Shown: positions 1-9,611 of the stretch, piece after piece | Layout of the letters: each line of letters begins with the position of its first letter | How positions within the stretch are numbered: the first letter of the stretch is position 1 | NCBI RefSeq assembly: GCF_004001245.1 | Contig: NZ_AP018724.1 | Location: 248,001-312,000 of the forward strand | Direction: 5' to 3' | Source of the DNA: Sulfurivermis fontis | GTDB lineage: Bacteria > Pseudomonadota > Gammaproteobacteria > Thiohalomonadales > Thiohalomonadaceae | DNA length: 64,000 bases | Position numbers and translations under genes: made by a program | Notes under the pieces: generated by a model | The model's input: only the letters and a program-made list of their open reading frames with translations | What the model was told of the DNA's origin: nothing | Databases searched by the model: none

Positions 1-16
1 ACCGAGGAATACGACC

Positions 17-760
17 ATGTCCCTGCCATCCACCGCAGATATCGCCGCACTCGCGCACGACTATCACTACACCGAGCCGGAAGACATCCTGACACTTGCC
101 TTCGAACGTCACGCCAATATCGCCATCTCCTTCAGCGGCGCGGAAGACGTCGTGCTGATCGATATGGCCTCGCGCCTGCGCCGCGAATTCAGCGTGTTTT
201 CCCTCGATACCGGCCGTCTGCATCCGGAGACCTATCGCTTCATCGAGGAAGTGCGGAAGCAGTACGGCATCGTCATCGATGTGCTGTCGCCGGATGCGGC
301 GGCAGTGGAGGCGCTGGTGCATGACAAGGGCCTGTACAGTTTTTACGGCGATGGCCACAAGGAGTGCTGCGCGGTGCGCAAGGTCGCGCCGCTGCGCCGC
401 AAGCTGGCAGGGCTCGACGCCTGGATTACCGGTCAGCGCGAAGATCAGAGCAGCGGCACGCGCAGCGGCCTGCCGGTGATCCAGAACGACACGGCGTTTT
501 CCACGCCGGAACATGCGCTGGTGAAGTACAACCCGCTGGCACGCTGGAGTTCGGCCCAGGTGTGGGACTATATCCGCCGCCACGATGTGCCCTACAACGC
601 CCTGCACCGCCAGGGCTATATCAGCATCGGCTGCGAACCCTGCACGCGACCGGTGTTGCCCAACCAGCACGAGCGCGAGGGGCGCTGGTGGTGGGAGGAC
701 GCGGCGGACAAGGAGTGCGGCCTGCACGCGGGCAACGTCGTCGCCGCGGCGGGGAGGTGA
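17..760 (+). CDS. cysH: APS/PAPS reductase, [4Fe-4S] type
   Basis: Reduces adenylylated sulfate to sulfite in cytoplasmic sulfate assimilation. The 247-residue protein has the PP-loop nucleotide-binding signature SFSGAEDVV near residue 38, the iron-sulfur cysteine pairs ECC (about 115-117) and GCEPC (about 209-213), and the C-terminal catalytic ECGLH. Two Cys pairs indicate the cluster-containing form, which normally prefers APS; this preference is inferred. The start has a GAGGAA upstream. It is followed after 3 bp by a thioredoxin-like gene and then by cysDN, so it heads a sulfate-activation operon that may begin left of the window. Confidence 0.95.
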   Translation: MSLPSTADIAALAHDYHYTEPEDILTLAFERHANIAISFSGAEDVVLIDMASRLRREFSVFSLDTGRLHPETYRFIEEVRKQYGIVIDVLSPDAAAVEALVHDKGLYSFYGDGHKECCAVRKVAPLRRKLAGLDAWITGQREDQSSGTRSGLPVIQNDTAFSTPEHALVKYNPLARWSSAQVWDYIRRHDVPYNALHRQGYISIGCEPCTRPVLPNQHEREGRWWWEDAADKECGLHAGNVVAAAGR

Positions 761-763
761 ACC

Positions 764-1081
764 ATGCGCCGTATCACCCTGGTATACAAGCTCAAGAGCG
801 ACGGCCAACCATGCCGCGCCTGCGGCGAGCTGTTGGCGTCGCTGCGCCGCGGTGGTCAGCGGGCGTATATCGACCGGATGGTGGCGGCCGACGAACGCGA
901 TCCGGCGGGGGAAGGATGGGAGCTGGCGCGCCGTTACGGTGCACGCAGCGCTCCGTTCTTTATCGTCGAGCAGGACGCCACCACGCGCGTCTACACCGAC
1001 TATCCGCAACTGCTGCGGGAGGTGCTGCATGCAGCACCGCGACCCGGCAGCGCGGCAACCGCCGGAGTCCGCTCATCATGA
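764..1081 (+). CDS. thioredoxin/glutaredoxin-like protein
   Basis: A 105-residue protein with the redox motif CRAC near residue 17 and a cis-Pro-like SAPFF segment near residue 62, consistent with a short thioredoxin fold. It lies between cysH and cysD, and its stop overlaps the cysD start (ATGA). Position suggests an electron donor for CysH, since APS/PAPS reductases need a dithiol donor. That role is inferred from neighbourhood only. The C-terminal 20 residues are low complexity and probably disordered. Confidence 0.7.
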   Translation: MRRITLVYKLKSDGQPCRACGELLASLRRGGQRAYIDRMVAADERDPAGEGWELARRYGARSAPFFIVEQDATTRVYTDYPQLLREVLHAAPRPGSAATAGVRSS

Positions 1082-2118
1082 CGGCCAGTGCGTCCATGTG
1101 TCTGGCACCTGCGCTGCCGGCACTGACCCACCTGCAGCGGTTGGAGGCCGAGAGTATCCATATCATGCGTGAAGTGGTGGCCGAGGCGGAACGGCCGGTG
1201 ATGCTGTATTCCATCGGCAAGGACAGCGCGGTGATGCTGCACCTGGCGCGCAAGGCGTTCTATCCGGCGCCGCCGCCGTTTCCTCTGCTGCACGTGGACA
1301 CCACGTGGAAGTTCCGCGAGATGTATGCGTCGCGCGAGCGCATGGCACGGGAGAGTGGCATGGAACTCATCGTCCACGTCAACCAGGAGGGACTGGCCCA
1401 GGGCATCAACCCCTTCGACCACGGTTCGGCGCTGTATACCGACGTGATGAAGACCGAGGGGTTGAAGCAGGCGTTGGACAAGCACGGCTTCGATGCGGCC
1501 TTCGGCGGTGCGCGCCGCGATGAGGAAAAGTCGCGCGCCAAGGAACGTATCTTCTCGTTCCGCAGCGCCGCCCACCGCTGGGATCCGAAGAATCAGCGCC
1601 CGGAGCTATGGCGGCTGTACAACGCGCGCAAGCGCAGGGGCGAATCGGTGCGGGTGTTTCCGCTTTCCAACTGGACCGAGCTGGATATCTGGCAGTACAT
1701 CCATCTGGAGAACATACCCATCGTCCCGCTCTACTTCGCCGCCGAGCGGCCGGTGGTGGAGCGTGATGGCACGCTGCTCATGGTGGACGACGAACGCTTG
1801 CCGCTGCGGCCCGGCGAAGTGCCGGTCCGGCGCCAGGTGCGGTTCCGCACCCTGGGCTGCTATCCGCTCACCGGCGCCGTGGTGTCCACGGCCTCAACCC
1901 TGCCGGAGATCATCCGCGAGACACTGCTGGCGCACACCTCCGAGCGGCAGGGGCGCCTGATCGACCATGACGGCGCCACGTCGATGGAGAAGAAGAAACA
2001 GGAGGCTATTTCTGATGCACCGCGCACACGCATTGAGCGTCGACGATATCGAGGCGTACCTGCATCAGCACCAGCACCAGACCCTGCTGCGTTTCATTAC
2101 CTGCGGCAGCGTCGATGA
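1078..2118 (+). CDS. cysD: sulfate adenylyltransferase subunit 2, shifted C-terminus
   Basis: The catalytic subunit of ATP sulfurylase, making APS from ATP and sulfate with CysN. The ATG at 1078 overlaps the preceding stop. Family motifs are intact: the PP-loop [29 protein letters not shown] and [12 protein letters not shown]. The protein should end EGYF with a TGA overlapping the cysN ATG at 2015. Here the codons after KKKQE read GCT ATT TCT GAT: one G is missing near 2003 relative to GAG GGC TAT TTC TGA. Translation therefore runs about 34 codons further in the wrong frame, to 2118 inside cysN. The core fold may still work. A sequencing error cannot be excluded. Confidence 0.85.
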   Translation: MTASASMCLAPALPALTHLQRLEAESIHIMREVVAEAERPVMLYSIGKDSAVMLHLARKAFYPAPPPFPLLHVDTTWKFREMYASRERMARESGMELIVHVNQEGLAQGINPFDHGSALYTDVMKTEGLKQALDKHGFDAAFGGARRDEEKSRAKERIFSFRSAAHRWDPKNQRPELWRLYNARKRRGESVRVFPLSNWTELDIWQYIHLENIPIVPLYFAAERPVVERDGTLLMVDDERLPLRPGEVPVRRQVRFRTLGCYPLTGAVVSTASTLPEIIRETLLAHTSERQGRLIDHDGATSMEKKKQEAISDAPRTRIERRRYRGVPASAPAPDPAAFHYLRQRR

Positions 2119-2527
2119 CGGCAAGAGCACGCTCATCGGCCGGTTGCTGTACGAGTCCAAGGCGCTGTTCGAGGATCAGCTGGCTGCCGCCGCGCCGGCC
2201 GCCGTGACCGGCCACCTCGCGGCCACCCTGGCCTGGATGAGTGAGCGGCCGCTGCAGCCGGGACAGCGCTACCTGATGAAGCTCGCTACCGCTACGGTCG
2301 CCGCCACGGTGACGGTGTTGCGCGACCAGGTGGATGTGAACACCCTGGAACGGGTGCCGGCGGCGGTGCTGCCACTCAACGGCATCGGCCATGTAGAACT
2401 GATGCTGGACTGCCCGGTCGCCTGCGATCCCTACCGCGACAACCGCGATACCGGCGGCTTTATTCTCATCGACCGTATCGGCAACGATACCGTGGCGGCA
2501 GGCCTGATCGAGTCCCCGTATCTGTAA
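2015..2527 (+). pseudogene. cysN: sulfate adenylyltransferase subunit 1, internal deletion
   Basis: CysN is the regulatory GTPase of ATP sulfurylase, normally about 470 residues or more. This frame encodes only about 170. The N-terminus is normal, with [20 protein letters not shown] (the G1 loop) and LFEDQLA. It then jumps in frame, near 2185-2220, to the C-terminal beta-barrel ([37 protein letters not shown]). The switch regions, DxxGH, NKxD and barrel domain II, roughly 275 residues, are missing, so it cannot be a functional GTPase. The ATG at 2015 sits in a TGATG that would overlap the ancestral cysD stop. Confidence 0.85.
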
Positions 2528-2735
2528 CGGCCCAATCCTGCGCCGGGCGGGGCGGAGCAAAATCCAGGGCTTGCGGGTCCGATGGGCCGGCGGCGGCCAT
2601 GGCCGTTACGGCATCAAATTTGCTATATCTCCTTTTACCGCACCTCGCTGCGGCACGAGGAACTCCGGCCCGCGTCCCGCGCATTCGGGCCCATCTGCCA
2701 GGGCCGGTACAACATCTCAACCCTGGCTAGAAGAA

Positions 2736-4349
2736 ATGAAAAAACTCTATGACCTCCCCATTTGGCTCCGTCTTCTGGTCACCATCTGGCTGCTGCTGGT
2801 GGTGGCCTGGACGGCGCTGATCGGCTGGGCCGCCTGGGAGCAGCGCGCCACGGCGCTGCGCCAGGCCGAAAACTTCTCCCGCTCCGTGCACGAAATGACC
2901 TTTGCCGGCCTGACCACGCTGATGCTCACCGGCAAGATGGACGAACGGGAGCAGTTTCTCGGCCAGATCCGCGACCTCGGCAGCATCAGCCAACTGCGCG
3001 TCCTGCGCGGCGCGCCGGTGGCTGCGCTGTTCGGTGCCGGCGATGCGGCGGAGCAGCCGCATGACGATATCGAGCGCCGGGTGCTGGCAACCGGCGAGCC
3101 CTACCTGCGTATCGATGCCGACGGCAATATGCGCGCGGTCACCCCGGTCAGGGCCAGCCGCAATTATCTGGGCAAGAACTGTCTGATGTGTCACGCCAAT
3201 GCGCGCGAGGGCGAGGTGCTGGGTGCGACCAGCATGGTCCTGCGGATGGACGAGGTCCGCCGCGACGTGGTGCATTTCGGCATCAAGCTGTATGCCGCGG
3301 CGGTGGGCGTGAGCATGCCGCTGCTGTTGGCGGTGTTTCTGTTCATCCGCGTCTTTGTCACCCGTCCCCTCGCCGGGATGACCGCCGGGCTGCGCGGCAT
3401 GGCGGCGGGCGAGGGCGATCTGACGCGCCGCCTGCCGGTCCGCGGCCGGGACGAGATCGGCGCGGCCTCGACGGCGTTCAATGCGATGCTGGACAGTTTC
3501 CGCGACATCATCGTCCGCGTGCTCGACTCGACGCGCCGCCTGAGCAGCGCGGCCGGCGAGCTGGGGCAGGCGGCGGAACGCACCGATGCCGGTATCGAGC
3601 GCCAGCGCGACGAAATCGCCCGACTGGCCGCGGCGATGAACCAGATGGCCGCCACGGCACAGACGGTGGCGCGCAATAGTCAGCATGGCGCCGACGCCGC
3701 GCAGGAGGTCTATGCGGCGGCGCAGCGCGGCGCGGAAACCGTTGTGCGGACGCGCGAGATCGTGGAATCCCTCAATACCGGCATCGGCGCGGCCGTCGGG
3801 GTGATCCGCCGCTTGGACGCCGACAGCGAAAATATCGGCACCATACTCGATGTGATACGCAACATCGCAGAGCAGACCAACCTATTGGCGCTCAACGCGG
3901 CCATCGAGGCGGCGCGCGCCGGCGAGCAGGGGCGCGGCTTCGCGGTGGTCGCCGACGAGGTGCGCGCCCTGGCCAACCGCACGCAGCAATCCACCCACGA
4001 AATCCAGGCCCTGATCGGACGTTTGCAGGCGGCGAGCCGCGAGGCCAGCGCCGCCATGGAGCAGGCGCGCGCCGGAGTTGAGGCCAATGTCGGCGCCATC
4101 AACGATACCGGCGCGGCGCTGGACGGCATCCACGCCGCCGTGGATACCATCGCCGATCTGAACCGGCAGATCGCCAGTGCGGCGGAGGAGCAAAGCGCGG
4201 TGGCCGAGGAGATCAACCGCAACGTGAGCAACATCAGCGGCGCCGCGGAGCACAATGCGGGCGCGGCCCGCGGTACGGCGCGTGCGGCGGAGGATATGGC
4301 CCGGCTGGCCGATGAACTGGCCGAGCTGGTGGGCCGTTTCCGGGTTTAG
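2736..4349 (+). CDS. methyl-accepting chemotaxis protein with haem-c sensor domain
   Basis: A 537-residue chemoreceptor. A transmembrane segment lies at about residues 8-30, then a periplasmic domain containing C149-L-M-C-H153, a CxxCH covalent haem motif, a second membrane span at about 185-208, a HAMP domain, and a cytoplasmic signalling domain with the conserved tip [18 protein letters not shown]. Haem-c periplasmic sensors of this layout are known from Geobacter chemoreceptors and from DUF3365-type domains. A redox or gas stimulus is inferred. The ATG at 2736 was chosen because the open frame upstream (to 2571) is GC-rich non-coding sequence and [10 protein letters not shown] fits the membrane anchor. 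Confidence 0.88.
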   Translation: MKKLYDLPIWLRLLVTIWLLLVVAWTALIGWAAWEQRATALRQAENFSRSVHEMTFAGLTTLMLTGKMDEREQFLGQIRDLGSISQLRVLRGAPVAALFGAGDAAEQPHDDIERRVLATGEPYLRIDADGNMRAVTPVRASRNYLGKNCLMCHANAREGEVLGATSMVLRMDEVRRDVVHFGIKLYAAAVGVSMPLLLAVFLFIRVFVTRPLAGMTAGLRGMAAGEGDLTRRLPVRGRDEIGAASTAFNAMLDSFRDIIVRVLDSTRRLSSAAGELGQAAERTDAGIERQRDEIARLAAAMNQMAATAQTVARNSQHGADAAQEVYAAAQRGAETVVRTREIVESLNTGIGAAVGVIRRLDADSENIGTILDVIRNIAEQTNLLALNAAIEAARAGEQGRGFAVVADEVRALANRTQQSTHEIQALIGRLQAASREASAAMEQARAGVEANVGAINDTGAALDGIHAAVDTIADLNRQIASAAEEQSAVAEEINRNVSNISGAAEHNAGAARGTARAAEDMARLADELAELVGRFRV

Positions 4350-4385
4350 CCGCAGCCGTATCGTTACCGCTGCGTTACCCCCCAC

Positions 4386-4614
4386 GGCACTCACTGAGTG
4401 CCTGAGCGGTAACTACGCGGCTAAGGAAGCTCTGAATGAGTTCAGAGCTTCCGCGGCACAGGGATGTGCCGCCATTTTCCAATGACGATAAGTCGTTGGA
4501 AAATGAAGCCAATCGAAAATCACACTTTTCGATTGGCGTGGTTCTGTCCACGGATGGACTTATGTCGCGCAGCCCAGGGAGGGGCGGGAGCGACCTGAGA
4601 AGTCCAGGATGGAC
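4386..4614. repeat. cluster of consecutive perfect hairpins
   Basis: Back-to-back inverted repeats fill the gap after the chemoreceptor gene. They are: GGCACTC/GAGTGCC (4386-4402); GGAAGCTCTGAA, loop TGAG, TTCAGAGCTTCC (4425-4452); GCGGCACA, loop GGGA, TGTGCCGC (4453-4472); a 14-bp stem with one G-U pair starting CATTTTCCAA (4473-4505); GCCAATCGAAAA, loop TCACAC, TTTTCGATTGGC (4508-4537); then GTCCA/TGGAC twice (4546-4559 and 4602-4614). The arms are unrelated to each other, unlike tandem REPs. No gene was seen here. It may be a palindromic mobile element or a structured RNA; the first hairpins could also end transcription. Confidence 0.75.
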
Positions 4615-4689
4615 ATATTCAGACCTTCCCTAAGGATAAGGCGTAACTCATTGACGGTCCCCCGATAAGGCACTACCCCGCTTACTGGC

Positions 4690-4899
4690 ATGGAATTGGC
4701 TAGCGTACCGGACAAGGACTCGGGCTGGACCATAGCTATGGAGCAGGAACAGGACGAACTATTGCAGCCGCTGTACGATCTGCTGCGCAAGATGGGAATC
4801 ATCGGTAAGGTCATAGCGCTGCTGGCTACGGCGCTGTCCGTGTTTGTGGTCGACTACTACGTGTTCCGCCCCCTGGCCGGCGCGTTCAAGAACGCCTGA
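4690..4899 (+). pseudogene. chemoreceptor remnant
   Basis: A 69-residue frame that reads like the segment of a dCache chemoreceptor spanning the end of the sensor domain and the second membrane helix: DSGWTIAMEQEQDELLQPL, then a hydrophobic span ending VFRPLAGAF. The intact receptor at 24428-26464 has the matching stretch [19 protein letters not shown] followed by a membrane helix and GPLGHL. HAMP and signalling domains are absent, and the sequence before it is the palindrome cluster. It is best read as debris of a deleted receptor. Expression as a small membrane protein is possible but unsupported. Confidence 0.6.
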
Positions 4900-4916
4900 A
4901 CATCAGGGCGTGGCCG

Positions 4917-5399
4917 ATGAAGCCGGGTGCGATACCGCGCAAGACGGGGCAGGGACGGGAGGAGATCGCCACCCGCGCGCGCGGCCTGTCCGCGCGCCTG
5001 CGCCAGCTGCTGATCAGGATCGATGGTTCCATGAGTGCCGACGCCATCGCCTATGGGCATGCCAGTCCCGAAGAGATCTTTGCCCTGCTGGAAGAGCTGC
5101 AGATGCTGGGACTCATCAGCAGCGGGGACGACACCGAGGTTGTCCCCGCCGCCGTTGCGCCGGTACTCGGGCTCGATACCGAGCGCATGGTCCTGGCCCG
5201 GCGCTGGCTGATCGAGTTCGCGCAGAACACCCTGGGAGGCGCCGCCGGCGATGCGGTGGAGCGTATCCAGCGTTGTACGACCTATGCCGAACTGGATGTG
5301 CTCGCCAAGTCTTGTGGCGAGGTGGTTGCCGCAGTGGCCGGGCGGCACAAGGCGGAACAGTTTCTGGCAGAGTGGCGCCGCGTGTTCGCGCCGTCGTGA
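4917..5399 (+). CDS. uncharacterised protein, possible winged-helix N-terminus
   Basis: A 160-residue soluble protein. The first 70 residues (GREEIATRARGLSARLRQLLIRIDG, here read as two helices, then SPEEIFALLEELQMLGLI) resemble the helix-turn-helix-like N-terminus of uncharacterised proteobacterial proteins in which a test of identity is followed by a short alpha-helical domain. The remaining half is predicted alpha-helical from its composition. No catalytic motif was seen. It lies between a receptor remnant and convergent cysB, with no evident operon partner. Function unknown. Confidence 0.6.
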   Translation: MKPGAIPRKTGQGREEIATRARGLSARLRQLLIRIDGSMSADAIAYGHASPEEIFALLEELQMLGLISSGDDTEVVPAAVAPVLGLDTERMVLARRWLIEFAQNTLGGAAGDAVERIQRCTTYAELDVLAKSCGEVVAAVAGRHKAEQFLAEWRRVFAPS

Positions 5400-5463
5400 A
5401 TGGCGTCAGCGCGGCGCCCGCAAGCCGTCAGCAGCAGACCTGCCCGCCGTGCCGGCACGGTAT

Positions 5464-6438
5464 TCACAGGCTGGGCAGGGACAGGGGGGTGAACAGGGCG
5501 TCGCATGCGGTGTGGGAAGTGGTTGCCATGGCGGCGTCGACCCGCGCGCGCGTCAGGTGCGGGGCGAACTCGGCAATGAAGTCGTACATGTAGCCACGCA
5601 GCGTGATCCCGCGGCGCAGGCCAATCCGGGTGGTGCTCGGTTCGAACAGATGGCTGGCGTCGAGGGCGCACAGGTCGGTGTCGATGTCGGGGGCGTAGGC
5701 CATGCGCGCCACGATGCCGACACCGAGGCCGAGACGGACATAGGTCTTGATCACGTCGGCGTCGGTGGCGGTGAACACCACGTGCGGTTGCAGACCGCGC
5801 TGCCTGAAGGCGGTATCCAGTTGCGAGCGGCCGGTGAAGCCGAACACGTAGGTGAGGATGGGATACTCCGCCACCGCCTCCAGGGTCAGTGGCTGTACCT
5901 CGCGCAGGGGATGGTCGCAGGGGGTGATGATGGCGCGGTTCCAGTGGTAGCAGGGCAGCATCACCAGATTCTCGAAGTGCTCCATGGCCTCGGTGGCGAT
6001 GGCGAAATCCACGGCGCCGTCGGCCGCCAGTTCCGCGATCTGCATCGGCGTGCCCTGGTGCAGGTGCAGCGTAACCGCGGGGTAGCGACGGACAAAGCGG
6101 CTCACCACCCGCGGCAGCGCGTAGCGCGCCTGGGTGTGGGTGGTGGCGATGGACAGGGTGCCCTTGTCCGGGGCCCGGAACTCCTGTGCCGTGCGGCGGA
6201 TCTGTTCGAGATCGACCAGGGCGCGCTGCGCCAGGGCCAGCACCGCCTCGCCGGCGGCGGTGACGCGGACCAGCTGTTTGCCGCGGCGCTCGAAGATCTG
6301 CACGCCGAGTTCGTCTTCCAGCTGGCGGATCTGCCGGCTCACGCCCGGTTGTGACGTGAACAACCGTTCCGCGGCCATCGATATATTCAACCCTTCGCGT
6401 GCTACGGCGGTGATGTAGCGGAGTTGTTGCAGATTCAT
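5464..6438 (-). CDS. cysB: LysR-type regulator of sulfur assimilation, CysB family
   Basis: A 324-residue LysR-type activator. The N-terminal helix-turn-helix (MNLQQLRYITAVAREGLNIS, AERLFTSQPGVSRQIRQLE) is typical of CysB/Cbl, and the ligand-binding domain has family signatures TTHTQARYALP (sulfate/acetylserine pocket region) and FGFTGRSQLDTAF. CysB normally activates sulfate-reduction genes when acetylserine accumulates. It is divergent from the TauE-type exporter across about 190 bp, which probably contains its own operator. No specific site was assigned. Confidence 0.9.
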   Translation of the reverse strand: MNLQQLRYITAVAREGLNISMAAERLFTSQPGVSRQIRQLEDELGVQIFERRGKQLVRVTAAGEAVLALAQRALVDLEQIRRTAQEFRAPDKGTLSIATTHTQARYALPRVVSRFVRRYPAVTLHLHQGTPMQIAELAADGAVDFAIATEAMEHFENLVMLPCYHWNRAIITPCDHPLREVQPLTLEAVAEYPILTYVFGFTGRSQLDTAFRQRGLQPHVVFTATDADVIKTYVRLGLGVGIVARMAYAPDIDTDLCALDASHLFEPSTTRIGLRRGITLRGYMYDFIAEFAPHLTRARVDAAMATTSHTACDALFTPLSLPSL

Positions 6439-6627
6439 GGCGAAGCCCTCGTTTCATCCCGTGCCGCACATGCCGCAGCGTGCGCAGCTCCCTGATGCGA
6501 GTTTCGCAGGGAGGGCGCGTCTTTGTATCGCTTTTGCTTAGAACACCGAGTCATAGGGATATGAAAACTGGTTCCTTCCCGCCGCCTGCGGCGCGAAATA
6601 CGCTTCATCTCCATAGCGCACTTGGAG

Positions 6628-7425
6628 ATGCCCGTGGAATTGCATTACGCCTACAGCGTCGCCGCATTTGCGGTCGGCGCCCTGGTTGGCCTGACCGGCG
6701 TCGGCGGCGGCGCGCTGATGACGCCGATCCTGCTCGCCCTCGGCGTGCAGCCCGCCACGGCGGTGGGCACCGATTTGCTCTATGCCGCGATCACCAAGAG
6801 CTGCGCTATCCCGGTCCATCAGCGCCGCCGCACCGTGCAGTGGCCGGTGGTCGGCCGGCTGGCCCTGGGCAGCGTGCCGGGCGCCGTGCTGGCGCTGTGG
6901 TGGCTGCGCGATCTGGCCGCACACACGCCGCTGCTGGAACGGCGGCTGCTCGCGGTGCTCGGCGCGGCCCTGTTGTTGACCGCAGCGGCGATGCTGTTGC
7001 ACGAGCCGTTGCGCCGGCGCCGCGCCCGTAATGGCGGATCGACTGCATCAATCGTGCCGGAACGCTGGCTGGCGCCGGCCACGGTGGCGGCGGGCGCGGT
7101 GCTCGGCGTACTGGTCACCCTGTCCTCGGTAGGTGCCGGCGCGCTTGGCGCAATGGCCCTGTACCTGCTGTATCCGCGCCTGCCGACGGCGGCCATCGTC
7201 GGCACCGACATCGCCCATGCGGTGCCGCTGGCACTGGTGGCGGGCCTGGGGCACCTGCAACTGGGCAATGTGGACGGTACGTTGCTGGCCAGCCTGCTAC
7301 TCGGTTCGGTGCCGGGCATCGTGCTCGGTACCCGCCTGGGCCTGCGCCTGCCGGAGCACGTCGTGCGGCCGTTGCTGGCAAGTTTTTTGTTGTTTATCGG
7401 TGCCGGTCTGGTGCTGCGCGCGTGA
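6628..7425 (+). CDS. TauE/SafE-family anion exporter
   Basis: An integral membrane protein of about 265 residues with eight hydrophobic segments in two repeated halves (the glycine-rich VGALVGLTGVGGGALMTPIL near residue 15 and LGVLVTLSSVGAGALGAMAL near residue 160). Family members export sulfite, sulfoacetate or related C2 sulfur anions. Its position between cysB and sulfite reductase fits sulfite handling. The ATG at 6628 directly follows GGAG, while TTG at 6622 is an alternative start, so the exact start is uncertain. Confidence 0.82.
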   Translation: MPVELHYAYSVAAFAVGALVGLTGVGGGALMTPILLALGVQPATAVGTDLLYAAITKSCAIPVHQRRRTVQWPVVGRLALGSVPGAVLALWWLRDLAAHTPLLERRLLAVLGAALLLTAAAMLLHEPLRRRRARNGGSTASIVPERWLAPATVAAGAVLGVLVTLSSVGAGALGAMALYLLYPRLPTAAIVGTDIAHAVPLALVAGLGHLQLGNVDGTLLASLLLGSVPGIVLGTRLGLRLPEHVVRPLLASFLLFIGAGLVLRA

Positions 7426-7459
7426 GCGGGCCGGCGCGGTACGTTACAGGAGAAGAGTG

Positions 7460-9460
7460 ATGATCGACCAGGCAGTGCTCGACCGCTATCAAAGCGACGT
7501 GACGGATTTTCTCGCCGGCATTCTCGATGCCGAGCGCTTCGCCGCGCGGCGTCTGCATCAGGGCATCTATGCCCAACTGCAGGATGGCTACTACATGCTG
7601 CGCACCAAGCTGCCGGCCGGCCGCCTGCAAGCGCAGCAGTTGATCGGCGTCGCCGAGGTGGTGGAGAACTACTGCCAGGAGGGCCACAAGGTGATCCACC
7701 TCACCACGCGCCAGGACATCCAGTTCCATTTCCTGCGGCTGGAGGACACCCCCGCGGTGTTGCGTCACCTGGCGCGCTACGGCATCACCAGCCGTGAGGC
7801 CTCGGGCAATACCGTGCGCAACATCACCGCCTGCCCGCTGGCCGGCGTCTGCCCGCGCGAGCACACCGACGTCAATCGTCACGTCGGCGCCGCCGCGCGG
7901 CATTTTCTCGGCCACCCGCTGACCCAGCAGTTGCCGCGTAAATTCAAGATCGGTTTCTCCGGCTGCGGTGCCGACTGCGCCTTGGGGGCGATCAACGATG
8001 TGGCGCTGATCGCCACCCTCCGCGATGGCCGCGGCGGCTTCCGCCTGTACGGCTTCGGCGGTCTGGGGGCCAAGCCCTACGCGGCGGTGGAGATCGATCC
8101 ATTCGTGCCGGAGGAACATGTGTTGCCGGCCATCGAGGCGGTGCTGAGCCTGCATCACCGCCACTCCGAGCGCAGCAACCGCTCGCGCGCCCGCATCAAA
8201 TTCCTGCGTGATCGCTTCGACCTGGAGCAGCTGCGCGCCATGTACCGTGAGGAGCTGCGCCGTTGCCTGTTGCAACCGCACATGCTGCCGGCGGGTGAAT
8301 GGCGCGAAGGCAGTGGTGAGGTGCCGTGCCGGCAGGGTGTGGTGCGCGGCGTGGTCGCGCAGCGCCAGGCGGGTCTGTACGCCGTGCCGGTGAGCGTGCG
8401 CCTGGGGCAGTTGTGCAACCGCCAGTTGCGCGGCCTGGCCGAATTGCTCGCCGCGTTGGAACTGCCCGAGCTGCGCACCACCTTGAACCAGAATCTGCTG
8501 ATCCCGGACGTGCCGCAGGAAACGCGCGCTGCGCTGCAAGAGGGGCTGGCCCGCTTCGGCCTCGGTGTGCCCCAGTCCGGTGACGATGTCGTCAACTGCC
8601 CGGGGGCTGCGCTGTGCCCGCTGGCGATCACCACGTCGCAGCCGCTGGCGGCGCGTATTCACGGCGGTGTGTGCGATCTGCGCATCCGCGTCAACGGCTG
8701 CCAGAACAGTTGCGCGCAATCCGATACCGCCGATATCGGCCTGTACGGTGTCGCGCGGCGGCATCACGGCACGCTGCTGCCCAGCTACGTGTTGCAACTG
8801 GGCGGCAGTGGTGTGGTGGATGGCGCTTTCGCCGGCGCGGGACCCGTGGTGCCGGCGCGGCGTGTGCCCGACGCGGTGCGGCGGCTGCACGACGCCTATT
8901 CCGCTGGGCGTCTGCCGGCAGAGGATTTCGGCGCCTACGTACGGCGCGTCGGGCCGGCATATTTCGACGCATTGCTGGCGGATCTGACGGCGGTAGAGCC
9001 ACAGGACATCCCGCTGCTGGCGCGTGATCTGGGCGTGACCGCTTCGTTCCGTTCCGGCCAGCGCGGTATCGGCGAATGCGCCGGTTCGCGCACGGATCCG
9101 CTGCTGCTGCTGGACGCGGAACTGGTTTATCAGCGCAACAGCCGCAACGCCTTTTTGCAGGAGGGAAATTTCGCCGAGGCGCGCGCCTGCGTCGCGGCCG
9201 CCTTGCGCGCGACCCTGGCCGCTGTCGAGGATTTACCGGCCAGTAATGGTGCGTTGGACGATCCGGCACGCCATGGCGCGTTGCTGCGGCGCCGTTTCCC
9301 CCAGCGGCCTGAATTCGCCGTGGCCCTGGAAGCGATCCATGCCGACCACGGTGACGACATCGCCGCGTGGGTGCGGCAGGCCGACGACTGGATTGCCCGG
9401 GTGCGTGCGGCGCTGGTGGAGGTGCGCAGGTTGCCGCCGGCCAGCGTTACTGTTTCGTGA
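7460..9460 (+). CDS. ferredoxin-type sulfite/nitrite reductase
   Basis: Six-electron reduction of sulfite to sulfide. About 666 residues with two ferredoxin-like halves typical of the haemoprotein subunit. The sirohaem/[4Fe-4S] ligands are C-P-G-A-A-L-C (C-x5-C) and C-Q-N-S-C (C-x3-C), with RVNGCQNSCAQ. GAGAAGAGTG precedes the ATG at 7460; a longer open frame to 7133 overlaps the exporter gene and was rejected. A family member could also reduce nitrite, but the cysH and cysB context favours sulfite. A C-terminal helical extension of about 130 residues lies beyond the reductase core. Confidence 0.85.
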   Translation: MIDQAVLDRYQSDVTDFLAGILDAERFAARRLHQGIYAQLQDGYYMLRTKLPAGRLQAQQLIGVAEVVENYCQEGHKVIHLTTRQDIQFHFLRLEDTPAVLRHLARYGITSREASGNTVRNITACPLAGVCPREHTDVNRHVGAAARHFLGHPLTQQLPRKFKIGFSGCGADCALGAINDVALIATLRDGRGGFRLYGFGGLGAKPYAAVEIDPFVPEEHVLPAIEAVLSLHHRHSERSNRSRARIKFLRDRFDLEQLRAMYREELRRCLLQPHMLPAGEWREGSGEVPCRQGVVRGVVAQRQAGLYAVPVSVRLGQLCNRQLRGLAELLAALELPELRTTLNQNLLIPDVPQETRAALQEGLARFGLGVPQSGDDVVNCPGAALCPLAITTSQPLAARIHGGVCDLRIRVNGCQNSCAQSDTADIGLYGVARRHHGTLLPSYVLQLGGSGVVDGAFAGAGPVVPARRVPDAVRRLHDAYSAGRLPAEDFGAYVRRVGPAYFDALLADLTAVEPQDIPLLARDLGVTASFRSGQRGIGECAGSRTDPLLLLDAELVYQRNSRNAFLQEGNFAEARACVAAALRATLAAVEDLPASNGALDDPARHGALLRRRFPQRPEFAVALEAIHADHGDDIAAWVRQADDWIARVRAALVEVRRLPPASVTVS

Positions 9461-9611
9461 CCGGATGGGGATGACGGTCATTACCGGGGCGTAACCGATA
9501 CAGGCTCCACGGGCGCCAAAGGCGGGTTTGCGGCCGGGCACGGCGCCTGGTCCAAATCCTGCAAACAGGAGCGAATCGGTGGAACCAACCAACAGGAGCG
9601 GGGCAGAAAGA

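Noticed and set aside
364-1077. Upstream extension of the cysD frame
   Set aside because: It overlaps cysH and the thioredoxin-like gene in another frame; the ATG at 1078 with an ATGA overlap fits the family length.
4560-4814. An 84-codon leftward open frame over the palindrome cluster
   Set aside because: It is derived from the repeat block and the mirror of the receptor remnant, with no start signal or family of its own.
7133-7459. Upstream extension of the sulfite reductase frame
   Set aside because: It overlaps the exporter gene; the ATG at 7460 has a good ribosome-binding site and the correct family N-terminus.
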